Of a stretch of DNA of 64,000 nt, positions 1 through 9,378 are shown piece by piece; positions within the stretch are counted from its first letter, which is position 1; the number at the start of each line of letters is the position of its first letter. The position numbers were made by a program, and so were the translations under genes. Where the stretch lies: the NCBI GenBank assembly GCA_002720745.1, contig PBJO01000007.1:84156-148155 (forward strand), in the 5' to 3' direction. The notes under the pieces were generated by a model that did not search any database, was not told where the DNA came from, and was given only the letters and a program-made list of their open reading frames with translations. This stretch comes from Balneola sp. GTDB lineage: Bacteria > Bacteroidota > Rhodothermia > Balneolales > Balneolaceae.

Positions 1-65
1 ATATTTATAGTCATTATTTAACACAGGTAATTATTTTCTAAACCCAATCATCACATTTTTTTATC

Positions 66-764
66 ATGGATTTACAGTCAAGAACTTATGTAGAGAGTAT
101 ACTGTCAGTTGAAGCTGATTTTATGCAAAAAGTCTATTTATGGATGACGTTAGCGTTAATTTTGACGGGTTATGTAGCTTATCGTACTGCGCAATCTGAA
201 TTATTGTTAGGAATCATATTTAGCTCCTCATTTGTCCTTTTTGGAATAATTCTGGTTGAACTAGCCCTAGTATTTTGGATTTCATCAGGTATTCAAAGAA
301 TGTCATCAAATATGGCGATAGGATTATTTTTATTATATTCAGTATTAAATGGGCTCACCCTTTCCGTTCTACTTATTGCCTATACTGGAGCCTCTGTTGC
401 ATCAACATTTTTTATAACCGCTGGAATGTTTGGAGTTATGAGCATGTATGGCTACACAACAAAACAAGATCTCTCTAGCTGGGGTAATCTTTTGTTTATG
501 GCCTTAATTGGGCTTATTTTGGCAAGTGTTGTTAATATCTTTTTGCAGAGTTCAGGACTTTATTGGATTATAAGTTACACAGGGGTTTTAGTTTTTGTTG
601 GTTTGACAGCCTACGATACACAAAAAATAAAGCAATTAGCTGCACAGGTGATCGCGGAATCAGAAGAGGGGAGAAAGGTAGCTATTTTGGGTGCACTTAG
701 ATTGTATTTAGATTTTATTAATATGTTTATTTTTTTGCTTAGAATATTGGGTAACAGGCGATAA
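66..764 (+). CDS. Bax inhibitor-1 (BI-1/YccA) family membrane protein
   Basis: This is a 232-residue integral inner-membrane protein of the BI-1/YccA (UPF0005) family. Members are seven-helix proteins linked to calcium leak and, in bacteria, to FtsH-dependent membrane quality control; the exact role here is unknown. About seven hydrophobic segments cover most of residues 20-230. The family's C-terminal features are present: a TAYDTQKIK stretch near residue 181, and a final helix containing LYLDFINMFIFLLRILG. The length matches the family. The ATG at 66 is the first in frame and leaves a short soluble N-terminus. The gene stands alone, with a decayed merC-like gene downstream. Family assignment is firm; function is not. 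Confidence 0.9.
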   Translation: MDLQSRTYVESILSVEADFMQKVYLWMTLALILTGYVAYRTAQSELLLGIIFSSSFVLFGIILVELALVFWISSGIQRMSSNMAIGLFLLYSVLNGLTLSVLLIAYTGASVASTFFITAGMFGVMSMYGYTTKQDLSSWGNLLFMALIGLILASVVNIFLQSSGLYWIISYTGVLVFVGLTAYDTQKIKQLAAQVIAESEEGRKVAILGALRLYLDFINMFIFLLRILGNRR

Positions 765-844
765 ATGGTAGAAGAGAATTCTCAACCATAGGCGGATTCG
801 AAGTGTAATAAATTCCCTCGGGGTGAGACGGTAAACAAACAAAG

Positions 845-1218
845 ATGATGGGACCGACTCGGTATAGGTCTTTCCTTTGTCTGTGCTATCCACTGTTTAC
901 TAGTTCCTGTATTTATTTCATTAATCCCTTTCTGGTCAACTTTAGAGCGTGTGCATGAATTCACCCATTTGGTTTTCTTTTTAGCCATAACCTCTATGGT
1001 GATTTTATCTTTAAAACGATTAGATGCAAATAAGTTCGTAACCTTTTTTGGTTTATAACACTATCATTATTTTCCTACCTTGGTTATATTTCTATAGTCT
1101 TATCGAGTATGAAGAAGCTGGAGTTAATCTATTTGGGAGTTTTACTTTTATCACTGGACATTGGATCAATTATCGTGCAAAGGTTCAGTTACAAAATGAG
1201 GGTGATACGTTTGTTTGA
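845..1218 (+). pseudogene. Decayed merC-like gene (frameshifted)
   Basis: The coding signal is split over three frames. ATGATG at 845 is followed by one extra base before a frame (852-1055) reading DRLGIGLSFVCAIHCLLVP, which closely resembles the start of PF03203 MerC-domain proteins, including the paired cysteines. That frame ends at TAA 1056-1058. Just before the stop is a run of six T at 1044-1049; moving to the next frame there continues the protein to TGA 1216-1218, through GSFTFITGHWINYR, which resembles the family's C-terminal 'G..L..AH..NYR' helix. The reconstructed length of about 120 residues fits the family. MerC-domain proteins are small membrane proteins, some of which transport mercuric ion. 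Real decay or an assembly error in the T run are both possible, but two shifts favour decay. Confidence 0.65.
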
Positions 1219-1270
1219 TAATTACTAATGCCAGCATTCAAAATGAATAAAGACCTACTTCTTAGGTAGC

Positions 1271-2479
1271 TCAGCCTATGTATAGATTAGCTAATAAACG
1301 GCTAATATTCTTTGCTTGGATAGATGATGAGGTCTTATATGTGTTCTTATCATTGGGTGATTGTAATAATTCATTGGCTTTTGATGTTATTTCTTTTGCT
1401 AAGCCCCATGAGAGCGTTACGCCAGCACCTCCTAAACCGTAGGCATGTATGTGCGGCACCTTTTTAGAAGGGTCAATCTCAAAACAAAGGGATGAATTCG
1501 GACCTAGATATCGGTATCCATGTACTTTGGATTTGATTTGTGTGTAGTGAATTTTATAATTGGTACTATTCTCGATTAGAATTTTGTTAAGTTCAAATAT
1601 AGCAGAATAGGGCCATTCTAGATTACTTTCTGTTTTTTTATAGTTTAGAAGCAGTTCATCGCCTTTCCATTTTTCTCCGATTAATTTTCCAGCAATTCGA
1701 CTTCCACCAAGAATCATAGTGCCACTCCGAGGATAACTGTAAATGTCTTGGGGTTTCCCATTTCGTGTACTATATACCTTTAATGGCGGGGGATAATTAT
1801 ATGAAAACACATGCCCGTCTGGATCATGCAGTTTTGGCGCATCATCAATATCAAGTAAATGGCCTTTTAGCAAACTTAAGGGTTTATTGTGCATTTTTTC
1901 TAAACCCGAGCCACTAGCTAGTACTACCAAAGAATAATTTTCGACGGAGAATCTAGAGTCTATTCGTGAGAAATCAATGATTTCATGGGTAAAAGGGATT
2001 TCTAGAGTTGTGAATATCTTTAATAGGGCTTTCCAATAAACAGGCCAGTCAACGAAAAACATGGGGAACTTCCAAGCACGTGAAAGTGGGTAATGGGGAA
2101 TGTGCGGGATGAATGAATTGCCATTTATAGGTATTTCAGTATATCCTGGTAACCATTGTAAGTAGGCTGGTTTACTTTTGGAGGGCTCAGAAAATACCTC
2201 GTAATGAATTTGGCGATAGATGCCTGAAAAATTAAGTTCATATAATTGTTCATAGAACATGGCCGAGCTTAGAAAAAGCTTTTTTGAAATAGGGCTTGTT
2301 ACCGAATGAGGCACAATAGAGGCTGCAGGAAAGGCGCTGGCGAAAAAAGGATTACTATGATCAATGACAGGGTATTTACTAGCAAATATATGAACATCAT
2401 ACCCTGACAAACGAAGCAATATCGCTGTTGTTAGTCCGGTGACTCCAGCACCAACAATGGCAACTTTTTTTAAACTCAT
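1271..2479 (-). CDS. FAD-dependent oxidoreductase, D-amino-acid oxidase-like
   Basis: This is a 402-residue flavoenzyme of the DAO family. The N-terminus has the dinucleotide-binding beta-alpha-beta motif GAGVTGL at about residues 10-16, directly after a hydrophobic strand. Near the C-terminus the stretch IHAYGLGGAGVTLSWGLA closely matches the D-amino-acid oxidase signature (HxYG followed by glycines and W-G-x-A). The ASAFPAASIVPH region near residue 47 resembles the second FAD-contacting segment of DAO. By homology it would oxidatively deaminate D-amino acids, or act as a related dehydrogenase in the cytoplasm; the substrate cannot be read from sequence. It is divergent from the adjacent ferredoxin-NADP reductase gene, with 68 bases between the two starts. 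Confidence 0.75.
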   Translation of the reverse strand: MSLKKVAIVGAGVTGLTTAILLRLSGYDVHIFASKYPVIDHSNPFFASAFPAASIVPHSVTSPISKKLFLSSAMFYEQLYELNFSGIYRQIHYEVFSEPSKSKPAYLQWLPGYTEIPINGNSFIPHIPHYPLSRAWKFPMFFVDWPVYWKALLKIFTTLEIPFTHEIIDFSRIDSRFSVENYSLVVLASGSGLEKMHNKPLSLLKGHLLDIDDAPKLHDPDGHVFSYNYPPPLKVYSTRNGKPQDIYSYPRSGTMILGGSRIAGKLIGEKWKGDELLLNYKKTESNLEWPYSAIFELNKILIENSTNYKIHYTQIKSKVHGYRYLGPNSSLCFEIDPSKKVPHIHAYGLGGAGVTLSWGLAKEITSKANELLQSPNDKNTYKTSSSIQAKNISRLLANLYIG

Positions 2480-2547
2480 ACCTAAAATTACCTTATTTTA
2501 TTACTTATTCACTCATTAATATTGAATTTACTATTTCAGACACTATT

Positions 2548-3501
2548 ATGTCAGACAACAACAAAAATGGCAGTTCTACGCTTAATATTATCTTACCTGA
2601 GGTAGAGATTAATCTTTTTACCCCCAAAAAACCAACAAGAGCAACCATTGCGGAGAATTATATTTGTACGGACGATTTTAGCCCGAATGTTATTCGTCAT
2701 ATCACCATAGACCTTAGTGGTTCTGGTTTGGAAGGAATATTCCGATCAGGACAATCCATTGGTATTTTACCTCCTGGAGAAAATGAAAAAGGTAAACCTC
2801 ATAAGCTTAGATTGTACTCGGTTTCTTCACCTTCAAAAGGGGAGAATGGACAGCCACATCTTGTATCCACTACTGTCAAAAGAGCAAATGAGGAAGTAGA
2901 TGGAGTGTTTTATACAGGGGTCTGTTCAAACTACCTTTCCAATTTGAAACCCGGGGATTCACTTACGATCACAGGTCCTAGTGGAAAACGCTATTTGTTA
3001 CCTGAAAATTCTGAGGAGTTTAATTATGTGTTTTTTGCAACGGGGACGGGTGTGGCTCCCTTCAGAGGTATGATAATGGAGTTAATTGAAGCGGGGCATC
3101 AAGGGCAAATAGTATTGGTTTTTGGATGTTCGTACCGAACCGATTTACTCTACCGAGAATACTTTGAAGATCTAGATATCCGCCATCCCAATGTTCATTA
3201 TCTGAAAATGATTTCACGAGAAGATAGGCGTGAAAATGGTTCTAAAAAATATGTGCAAACAGCCATTGAAGATTATTCTGAGCTATTATCACCTATTCTA
3301 GCTGCAAACAACACCCTGATTTATCTTTGTGGGATGAAGGGAATGCAAACCGGCATTTATGAACAATTAGCAAAGCAAGGTTTCTTAGATTACTTGAGTC
3401 TGCGTGGTGATTTAGAGGATAAAGATCCAACGGAATGGACTTGGGAAGAGCTAAAAACTCAGGTCAAACCATCCGAAAAGACCTTTGAAGAAGTATATTA
3501 G
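2548..3501 (+). CDS. Ferredoxin-NADP(+) reductase, plant type
   Basis: This is a 317-residue reductase that moves electrons between ferredoxin (or flavodoxin) and NADP(H) using FAD. The FAD-binding barrel carries RLYSVSS at residues 88-94, the plant-type RxYS motif. The NADP domain has GTGVAPFRG at 166-174 and a CGMKGM segment at 261-266, equivalent to the CGxxxM nucleotide-binding turn. The protein ends in a tyrosine (Y317), as plant-type enzymes do, where the terminal aromatic stacks on the isoalloxazine ring. The first 30 residues are an extra, poorly conserved extension. Its stop lies one base from the stop of the convergent DUF502 gene. The closely related benzoyl-CoA oxygenase and nitric oxide reductase branches are less likely because of the C-terminal Tyr. 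Confidence 0.88.
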   Translation: MSDNNKNGSSTLNIILPEVEINLFTPKKPTRATIAENYICTDDFSPNVIRHITIDLSGSGLEGIFRSGQSIGILPPGENEKGKPHKLRLYSVSSPSKGENGQPHLVSTTVKRANEEVDGVFYTGVCSNYLSNLKPGDSLTITGPSGKRYLLPENSEEFNYVFFATGTGVAPFRGMIMELIEAGHQGQIVLVFGCSYRTDLLYREYFEDLDIRHPNVHYLKMISREDRRENGSKKYVQTAIEDYSELLSPILAANNTLIYLCGMKGMQTGIYEQLAKQGFLDYLSLRGDLEDKDPTEWTWEELKTQVKPSEKTFEEVY

Positions 3502-3502
3502 T

Positions 3503-4072
3503 TTAAATCTTACCTGTTTGGCTAACTCCCCCGGAGACAATTAGACGCATAGCTTGTGAGGGATCTATATCCACGGGGTGGACTCTAGTTGGATCAACCA
3601 AGAAGAGATTTCCTGAAAAATTATAGGAATGCGGACAGTATACCGCAGTTAATTCAAATGAGTTTACCGCGAAATTTTCTTGGGTAATGAACCCGATTCG
3701 GAAGGGACCATCGGCGCTCAGTTGAACAAGTACGGGACGATCGAACTTCTTCTTTTCACCTACAAAAGCTTCGGTTAAATCCTTTAGAGAATGATAAATG
3801 ATGCTGATAATAGGTGTTTTGGTCAGTATTTTTTCGACGAATTGGATAATGGGTTTGGTCAGGGTGATAGAGAAAACCAGCCCTATGGCTACAATTATGA
3901 CAAATGAGAGCAGGAGTCCTAGGCCTGGTATGGATTGAGCCCAATCGCCTGGTACCCAGCTAGAGCTGAGTGTATTGAGCCATTCAATGGAGATGCTTGT
4001 AACAAAAAAGGTAGCGCCTAATGGAAAAACTACAAGTAGGCCTCGAAAGAAATAATTAAACAGGGATTTCAT
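3503..4072 (-). CDS. DUF502 family membrane protein
   Basis: The ATG at 4072 gives 189 residues; a longer frame exists but would need a TTG start at 4105, and the ATG places MKSLFNYFFRGLLVVFPLG right at the start as in other DUF502 proteins. Two transmembrane segments lie at about residues 8-30 and 45-75, followed by the family's conserved PIISIIYHSLKDLTEAF and a soluble C-terminal domain with the usual 'GFITQE' strand. DUF502 proteins are widespread in bacteria and plants (COV-type), and their biochemical role is not established. The gene is convergent with the ferredoxin-NADP reductase and about 175 bases upstream of divergent alaS. Confidence 0.85.
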   Translation of the reverse strand: MKSLFNYFFRGLLVVFPLGATFFVTSISIEWLNTLSSSWVPGDWAQSIPGLGLLLSFVIIVAIGLVFSITLTKPIIQFVEKILTKTPIISIIYHSLKDLTEAFVGEKKKFDRPVLVQLSADGPFRIGFITQENFAVNSFELTAVYCPHSYNFSGNLFLVDPTRVHPVDIDPSQAMRLIVSGGVSQTGKI

Positions 4073-4247
4073 AGAATGTGGGCTAGGTTGAGGGTGTTGA
4101 GTCAATATAGCTAAATGTAAGCGAATTAAGCAGGGATTAGGCTATGTGTGTGATATGTATTTTTTCTATCTTCTTGCTTTAATAAGCATGGTATTTGCAT
4201 GAATGAAATCATATAAATGATCCAGACCTAAAACACATATAATCCGA

Positions 4248-6905
4248 ATGGCTTTTAAGACTTCATATCAAATACGGCAAGATTTTTTAGATTTTTTTGG
4301 TGCTAAAAATCACGCAATAGTATCTAGCTCACCAGTTATTCCAGCGGATGATCCTACTTTGTTATTTACAAATGCGGGTATGAATCAATTTAAGCCTTTA
4401 TTTCTAGGCGAGCAAAAAACCTTGGCTTTTGAGGGTAAAGATTGGGTGCGTGCAGCCAATACTCAAAAATGTATTCGAGTCAGTGGTAAACATAATGATT
4501 TAGAAGAGGTAGGTCATGATACCTACCATCACACCTTGTTTGAAATGTTGGGTAACTGGTCATTTGGAGATTATTTTAAGCAGGAGGCCATTGCTTGGGC
4601 TTGGGAGCTGCTGGTAGATCGCTGGGAGTTGGATCCTTCTAGGATGTATGCCACTGTTTTTGGAGGTGATCAAGAGGATGGGTTAGAAGTTGATCAGGAA
4701 GCAATCGATTTGTGGAAAAGTCAAACCAGCATTGATCATGCGCATATTCTAAAATGCGGAAAAAAAGATAATTTCTGGGAAATGGGGGAAACAGGCCCGT
4801 GTGGGCCTTGTTCGGAAATCCATATTGATTTGCGATCCGAGCAGGAACGCGCAGAAGTAGATGGGGCAAGCTTGGTAAACAAAGATGACCCCAGAGTGAT
4901 GGAGATTTGGAACCTCGTCTTTATACAGTTCAATAGGTTAAAGTCAGGCGAGCTGCAAACACTTCCTGCAAAACATGTAGACACAGGTATGGGCTTTGAA
5001 CGAATTTGTGCGGTGATGCAAGCCAAAACCTCGAATTATGACTCAGATGTATTTGGCCCGGTAATTGAGGCTATTTCCGATCGTGCAAACATACAATATG
5101 GAGAGGATGAATACACCGATATTGCTGTTCGTGTAATTGCTGATCATATTCGTGCGGTAGCATTTAGTGTGGCCGATGGGGCTTCACCTTCGAATGACGG
5201 AAGGGGGTATGTGGTACGTAGAATATTGAGGCGGGCCATACGATATGCCTGGGATCGATTGGGGATTAAAGAGCCCTTTCTGTATGAATTAGTACTGGTG
5301 TTAGGTCGGCAATTCGAAGGAGTCTTCCCTGAGTTGGTAGCCCAGCAAGCTTATATTGAAAAAGTGGTGCATTCTGAAGAAAACAGTTTTATAAGAACCT
5401 TAGGACAGGGTATTGCGTTATTTGAACAAATGACAGAACATAGTAAAATACTCACTGGAGAGGATGCATTTAAGCTTCATGATACCTACGGATTCCCTAT
5501 TGATTTAACCCAACTGATGGCCAGAGAAAAGGGGTTACAGGTTGATGTAGCTGGCTTTGATGAGCGTATGGATGAGCAAAAGACTCGGGCTAGAGCGGCT
5601 GGATCTTTTTCTGTGGACCATAATGAGAAAGGGCAGTGGAACTGGCTTGCAGGAAAAGAAACATCATCGGAGTTTATTGGCTACGATCAACTAAGCAGTT
5701 CAACCAGTATTCTAGCTTATCGGAAAGTAGAAGATACCTTTCATTTATTACTTGAAAAAAACCCCTTTTATGCCGAAGGCGGTGGTCAGGTAAGTGATCA
5801 AGGGGTATTGAAACAAGCCGGTCAAGAGTATGCGGTTATTGACGTTCAAAAAAGTCCTTATGGGTCAGTATTGGTTGTAAAGCAACTCTCGGACCTAGGT
5901 CAGCCGGTAGAAGCCAAGGTGAATAGGGTGTCCCGGGCGTATACCTGTGCAAATCATTCAGCTACTCACTTGTTGCAAGCCGCACTTATTGAGGTTTTGG
6001 GCCCCCATGTAGCCCAGAAAGGTTCCTTAGTCAACCAGGACTATCTTCGCTTCGATTTTACACACTTTGAAGCGATGACTAAGCAGCAAATATTAGATGT
6101 TCAGACTTTGGTAAACGAAAAAATAAGAGCGAATATACCACTGGAAGAAGACAGAGAAATCCCTATTGAGCAGGCAAAAAAGCGGGGCGCAAGAATGCTC
6201 TTTGGTGAAAAATATGGGGATAAAGTTCGTGTTATCACCTTTGATTCGGATTATTCCATTGAATTATGTGGTGGAACACATGTGCAGAATACCGGGGAAA
6301 TTGGATTTTTCAAAATTGTCCATGAAAGTTCAGTGGCAGCAGGTATTCGCCGAATCGAGGCACTAACGGCTTTAGGGGCTGAACAGTGGGTCGCAGAGCA
6401 AGAAAGTGACCTACAAACAGTGGCAAATCTATTGGGTACTTCCAACGAAGTTGCGGAATCTATTGAGCGTTTACAAGCCGATAAAAAAGAGTTAGAGCGT
6501 AAAGTAGATGCGTTGATTCAGGCTAAAGCTATTGTTAGTCAACAGACTCTTATGAATTCGGCAGAACAATTGGACAACGGAATTAAATGGGTATGTGGAC
6601 ATATAGAATCCGTTAATATGGATACTCTTAAAAGTATCGGATATAGTATATTAAATGAAACACCTAATATGACTGTTAGTACTATATTTTCGCATGATGA
6701 AGACTCGGGTAAAGTGTTTATACTGGCAACTGTTACCGAGGACCTGATTCAAACAGGATTGAAAGCGGGGGCTATTGTAGGAAAATTAGGTCGAATAATT
6801 GGTGGGGGCGGTGGTGGCCAGCCAAGTTTAGCTACGGCTGGAGGATCAAAACCTGAAGCTATACCTGAGGCAATTACAGCCGCTAGGAGCATGCTAACGG
6901 ACTAA
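4248..6905 (+). CDS. alaS: Alanyl-tRNA synthetase
   Basis: This 885-residue cytoplasmic class II synthetase charges tRNA(Ala) with alanine and edits mischarged Ser or Gly. The N-terminal catalytic core contains the class II motifs, with motif 1-2 around GNWSFGDYFK and motif 3 in GRGYVVRRILRRAIRYAW. The editing domain has its zinc-binding HxxxH (H570, H574) and the CGGTH motif (C674 to H678). The C-terminal oligomerisation domain ends with the usual glycine-rich stretch around GGGGGGQPSLATAGG. The length is typical for full-size bacterial AlaRS. ATG 4248 is the first start and gives the expected N-terminus. It is a single-gene unit with 355 bases of non-coding DNA after it. Confidence 0.97.
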   Translation: MAFKTSYQIRQDFLDFFGAKNHAIVSSSPVIPADDPTLLFTNAGMNQFKPLFLGEQKTLAFEGKDWVRAANTQKCIRVSGKHNDLEEVGHDTYHHTLFEMLGNWSFGDYFKQEAIAWAWELLVDRWELDPSRMYATVFGGDQEDGLEVDQEAIDLWKSQTSIDHAHILKCGKKDNFWEMGETGPCGPCSEIHIDLRSEQERAEVDGASLVNKDDPRVMEIWNLVFIQFNRLKSGELQTLPAKHVDTGMGFERICAVMQAKTSNYDSDVFGPVIEAISDRANIQYGEDEYTDIAVRVIADHIRAVAFSVADGASPSNDGRGYVVRRILRRAIRYAWDRLGIKEPFLYELVLVLGRQFEGVFPELVAQQAYIEKVVHSEENSFIRTLGQGIALFEQMTEHSKILTGEDAFKLHDTYGFPIDLTQLMAREKGLQVDVAGFDERMDEQKTRARAAGSFSVDHNEKGQWNWLAGKETSSEFIGYDQLSSSTSILAYRKVEDTFHLLLEKNPFYAEGGGQVSDQGVLKQAGQEYAVIDVQKSPYGSVLVVKQLSDLGQPVEAKVNRVSRAYTCANHSATHLLQAALIEVLGPHVAQKGSLVNQDYLRFDFTHFEAMTKQQILDVQTLVNEKIRANIPLEEDREIPIEQAKKRGARMLFGEKYGDKVRVITFDSDYSIELCGGTHVQNTGEIGFFKIVHESSVAAGIRRIEALTALGAEQWVAEQESDLQTVANLLGTSNEVAESIERLQADKKELERKVDALIQAKAIVSQQTLMNSAEQLDNGIKWVCGHIESVNMDTLKSIGYSILNETPNMTVSTIFSHDEDSGKVFILATVTEDLIQTGLKAGAIVGKLGRIIGGGGGGQPSLATAGGSKPEAIPEAITAARSMLTD

Positions 6906-7260
6906 GTTAATCTTTTGAATCGCTTTAATTGGTTCATTGATGAGTATTATTTACCTGTTCCAGTGGTTACACTTATCTGCCTGGCTGATTAATCCAACAT
7001 CACACTGAACGAATGGGAACAAAATCCCAACATAAACCCCGCATATTTTGATGAAAATTCGGTATATTATAAGACTATAATCTTTGTGATTACTTGAGTG
7101 ACCCATTGAAGATATGTAGTTGAATAGTTAAGTAAATAGATTCAATCGCATAATGGATACAACGTGACCAAATAGACATGAACAAGCTTGCGCTTATTGA
7201 AGTCTATAAAGCGCGTATTATAAAATTAAGCATCTACTTATTACTGTAAAACACAATAGA
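6906..7260 (+). other. Non-coding gap with a possible gene remnant
   Basis: This 355-base gap separates alaS from the pdh operon. In the alaS reading frame the stretch 6906-7094 is nearly open and protein-like (for example NEWEQNPNINPAYFDEN), broken only by TAA at 6990-6992, and ends at TGA 7095. I do not recognise the family, and no good start codon precedes it, so it may be a remnant of a short gene or chance. A small hairpin with arms TGGGA/TCCCA lies at about 7013-7028 but has no T tract, so it is not a convincing terminator. Promoter elements for pdhA should lie in the last 100 bases; none is clear. Confidence 0.35.
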
Positions 7261-8361
7261 ATGGCGAAAAAAGGAACATCTGATATTCGATTTGCTCCTA
7301 CAGGAATGGAAAGTCCTGAGAAAGGAGGAGTCCAAAAAGGGGTAGATTTACCTGCAGCAACTAGAAAGAAGCATAAAAGTCTTGGTCTTACGACCCAGCA
7401 TCTTAAAGATATGTATCAGCAAATGTATCTTCAGAGACGCTTCGAAGAGCGAGCAATGCAGCAGTATCAAAAAGGTAAGTTCGGTGGCTTCTTGCATCTC
7501 TATATAGGACAAGAAGCGATATCTACGGGGACAGTATTTGCTTTTAACAATGATGACGATATCATCACTGCATATAGAGATCACGGGTGGGGACTCTGTC
7601 GAGGCATCAGTGCAAATGAGGGGATGGCTGAGTTGTTTGGTAAAGCCACAGGCTGTTCTGGAGGCAAGGGTGGGTCAATGCACTTTGCCAATGTAAAAGA
7701 ACATTTTTGGGGTGGCTATGGAATCGTTGGTGGTCACATACCCATCGCAAGCGGACTTGCCTTCGCAAATAAATATAACAGTAATGGACGAATTTCAGCT
7801 TGCTTCTTTGGTGATGGAGCAGTTGATCAGGGCGCCTTGCATGAAACTATGAATTTAGCCCAGTTATGGAAGCTTCCTACCATATTTGTAGTTGAGAATA
7901 ACGGGTATTCAATGGGTACAGCTGCAAAACGACATACAGTAGCGGAAATTGTTGATCGTGCGAAAGGTTATGGGATGAAATCAGCGGTTATTAATGGGAT
8001 GGACGTATTTTCTGTGTTTGAGAAAATGAAAGAGATAGCCGAAGATGTGCGGAAACATTCGGAACCCTGGTTTGTCGAGATTCGCACCTATCGCTACCGG
8101 GGACATTCTATGTCGGATCCGCAAAAGTATAGAACCAAAGAAGAATTAGAAGAGTATCAAAGCATAGACCCAATTGAACGTCTAAAGTCGTATATGCTTC
8201 AGGAGAAGTTGTTCAAACAGTCAGATATCGATTCCATTGAAGAGGGCGTTGAGAAGGAAGTGCTGGCTGCGGTTAGTTTTGCAGATGAGTCTCCATTCCC
8301 CGAGGAATCCGAGTTATATACCGACATGTTTGTTGAAGACAATCCTTATTTTCACGTATAA
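7261..8361 (+). CDS. pdhA: Pyruvate dehydrogenase E1 component, alpha subunit
   Basis: This 366-residue protein is the thiamine-diphosphate-binding alpha chain of the E1 enzyme, which decarboxylates pyruvate and passes the acetyl group to lipoyl-E2. The thiamine diphosphate/Mg motif starts with GDGAVDQG (G184-D185-G186) and ends with ENNGY (N213-N214), the standard GDG-to-NN spacing. The loop YRYRGHSMSDPQKYR near residue 278 is the conserved segment that holds the phosphorylation-site serines in eukaryotic E1-alpha. The first 40 residues are a lysine-rich extension of low complexity. It is the first gene of the pdhA-pdhB-pdhC set, 14 bases before pdhB. A branched-chain 2-oxoacid E1 is the main alternative, but the overall match favours pyruvate. 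Confidence 0.93.
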   Translation: MAKKGTSDIRFAPTGMESPEKGGVQKGVDLPAATRKKHKSLGLTTQHLKDMYQQMYLQRRFEERAMQQYQKGKFGGFLHLYIGQEAISTGTVFAFNNDDDIITAYRDHGWGLCRGISANEGMAELFGKATGCSGGKGGSMHFANVKEHFWGGYGIVGGHIPIASGLAFANKYNSNGRISACFFGDGAVDQGALHETMNLAQLWKLPTIFVVENNGYSMGTAAKRHTVAEIVDRAKGYGMKSAVINGMDVFSVFEKMKEIAEDVRKHSEPWFVEIRTYRYRGHSMSDPQKYRTKEELEEYQSIDPIERLKSYMLQEKLFKQSDIDSIEEGVEKEVLAAVSFADESPFPEESELYTDMFVEDNPYFHV

Positions 8362-8375
8362 AAAAATAAATTACG

Positions 8376-9353
8376 ATGGCAGTTTTACAATTTAGAGAAG
8401 CAATTAAGCACGCGATTGATGAGGAAATGTCTCGTGATGAACGAGTTTTCATTATGGGCGAGGAAGTTGCCGAGTATAATGGTGCATATAAAGTAACCGA
8501 AGGTTTGTTAGATAAATATGGGTATTGGCGTGTAATTGACACTCCCATCTCTGAACTGGGTTTTGCTGGGCTTGGAGTTGGGGCCGCTATGAATGGTCTT
8601 AGACCGATCGTTGAATTTATGACCTTTAACTTTGCAGTACTTGCTGCAGATCAGATAATAAATCATGCAACTAAGGTAAAATACATGACGGGTGGTCAAG
8701 CCGATTGCCCTATTGTTTTTCGTGGCCCAAATGCCTCAGCTGGACAATTAGGAGCGACTCACTCGGTGGCCTATGATTCTATGTATGCTCAATTCCCAGG
8801 ACTAAAAGTTATCTATGTTTCAGAGCCTAACGATGCAAAAGGACTTATGAAATCAGCCATAAGAGATCATAATCCTGTTCTTTTTATGGAGTCAGAGCAA
8901 ATGTATGGGTTAAAGGGAGAAGTTTCTGATGAAGAAGATTTCATCATACCCATTGGGAAAGGAAAAATTAAACGAGAAGGATCTGATGTAACCCTTGTTG
9001 CACATGGGAAGATGTATCACTTTGCTGTTAAAGCTGCAAATGAATTGGCAAAAGATGGAATTGAATGTGAAATCATTGATCCAAGAACAGTTAAACCTTT
9101 GGATTTAAAATTAATAGTACAATCGGTCAAAAAAACCAATCGTTGTGTAGTCATTGATGAAGCACATCCATTTGCTGGTCTAGCTGCTGAAATTGGTTTT
9201 TTAATTCAACGTGAAGCATTTGATTATCTTGATGCACCGGTATTACGAGTCTGTTTACCAGATGTAAATGCACCATTTTCAAAACCCTTATTCGATGCGT
9301 GGCTGCCGAGTCCAAAAAATATTATTGACGCCGTTAAACAGGTGAGCTATTAA
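8376..9353 (+). CDS. pdhB: Pyruvate dehydrogenase E1 component, beta subunit
   Basis: This 325-residue E1 beta chain pairs with PdhA to form the alpha2beta2 decarboxylase. The N-terminal domain shows the typical FIMGEEVAEYNGAYKVT and TPISELGFAGLGVGAA segments, with the beta-subunit glutamate (in GEEVAEYNGAYKVT) that touches the thiamine ring. The middle RGPNASAGQLGATHS block and the C-terminal transketolase-like domain (CVVIDEAHPFAGLAAEI) are also present. The length is typical. The ATG at 8376 follows an A-rich spacer of 14 bases after pdhA, and pdhC starts 25 bases after its stop, so the three are almost certainly co-transcribed. Confidence 0.95.
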   Translation: MAVLQFREAIKHAIDEEMSRDERVFIMGEEVAEYNGAYKVTEGLLDKYGYWRVIDTPISELGFAGLGVGAAMNGLRPIVEFMTFNFAVLAADQIINHATKVKYMTGGQADCPIVFRGPNASAGQLGATHSVAYDSMYAQFPGLKVIYVSEPNDAKGLMKSAIRDHNPVLFMESEQMYGLKGEVSDEEDFIIPIGKGKIKREGSDVTLVAHGKMYHFAVKAANELAKDGIECEIIDPRTVKPLDLKLIVQSVKKTNRCVVIDEAHPFAGLAAEIGFLIQREAFDYLDAPVLRVCLPDVNAPFSKPLFDAWLPSPKNIIDAVKQVSY

Positions 9354-9378
9354 CATAAACATTGCAAATAATTAAGCT

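Noticed and set aside
775..805. TTCGAATCC on the minus strand resembles a tRNA T-loop.
   Set aside because: The T-stem and acceptor pairs do not form, and no anticodon arm is present.
812..850. TCGGGGTGAGA resembles the start of a thiamine (TPP) riboswitch.
   Set aside because: The conserved CTGATC and GCGTAGGGAA parts are missing, and no thiamine gene follows.
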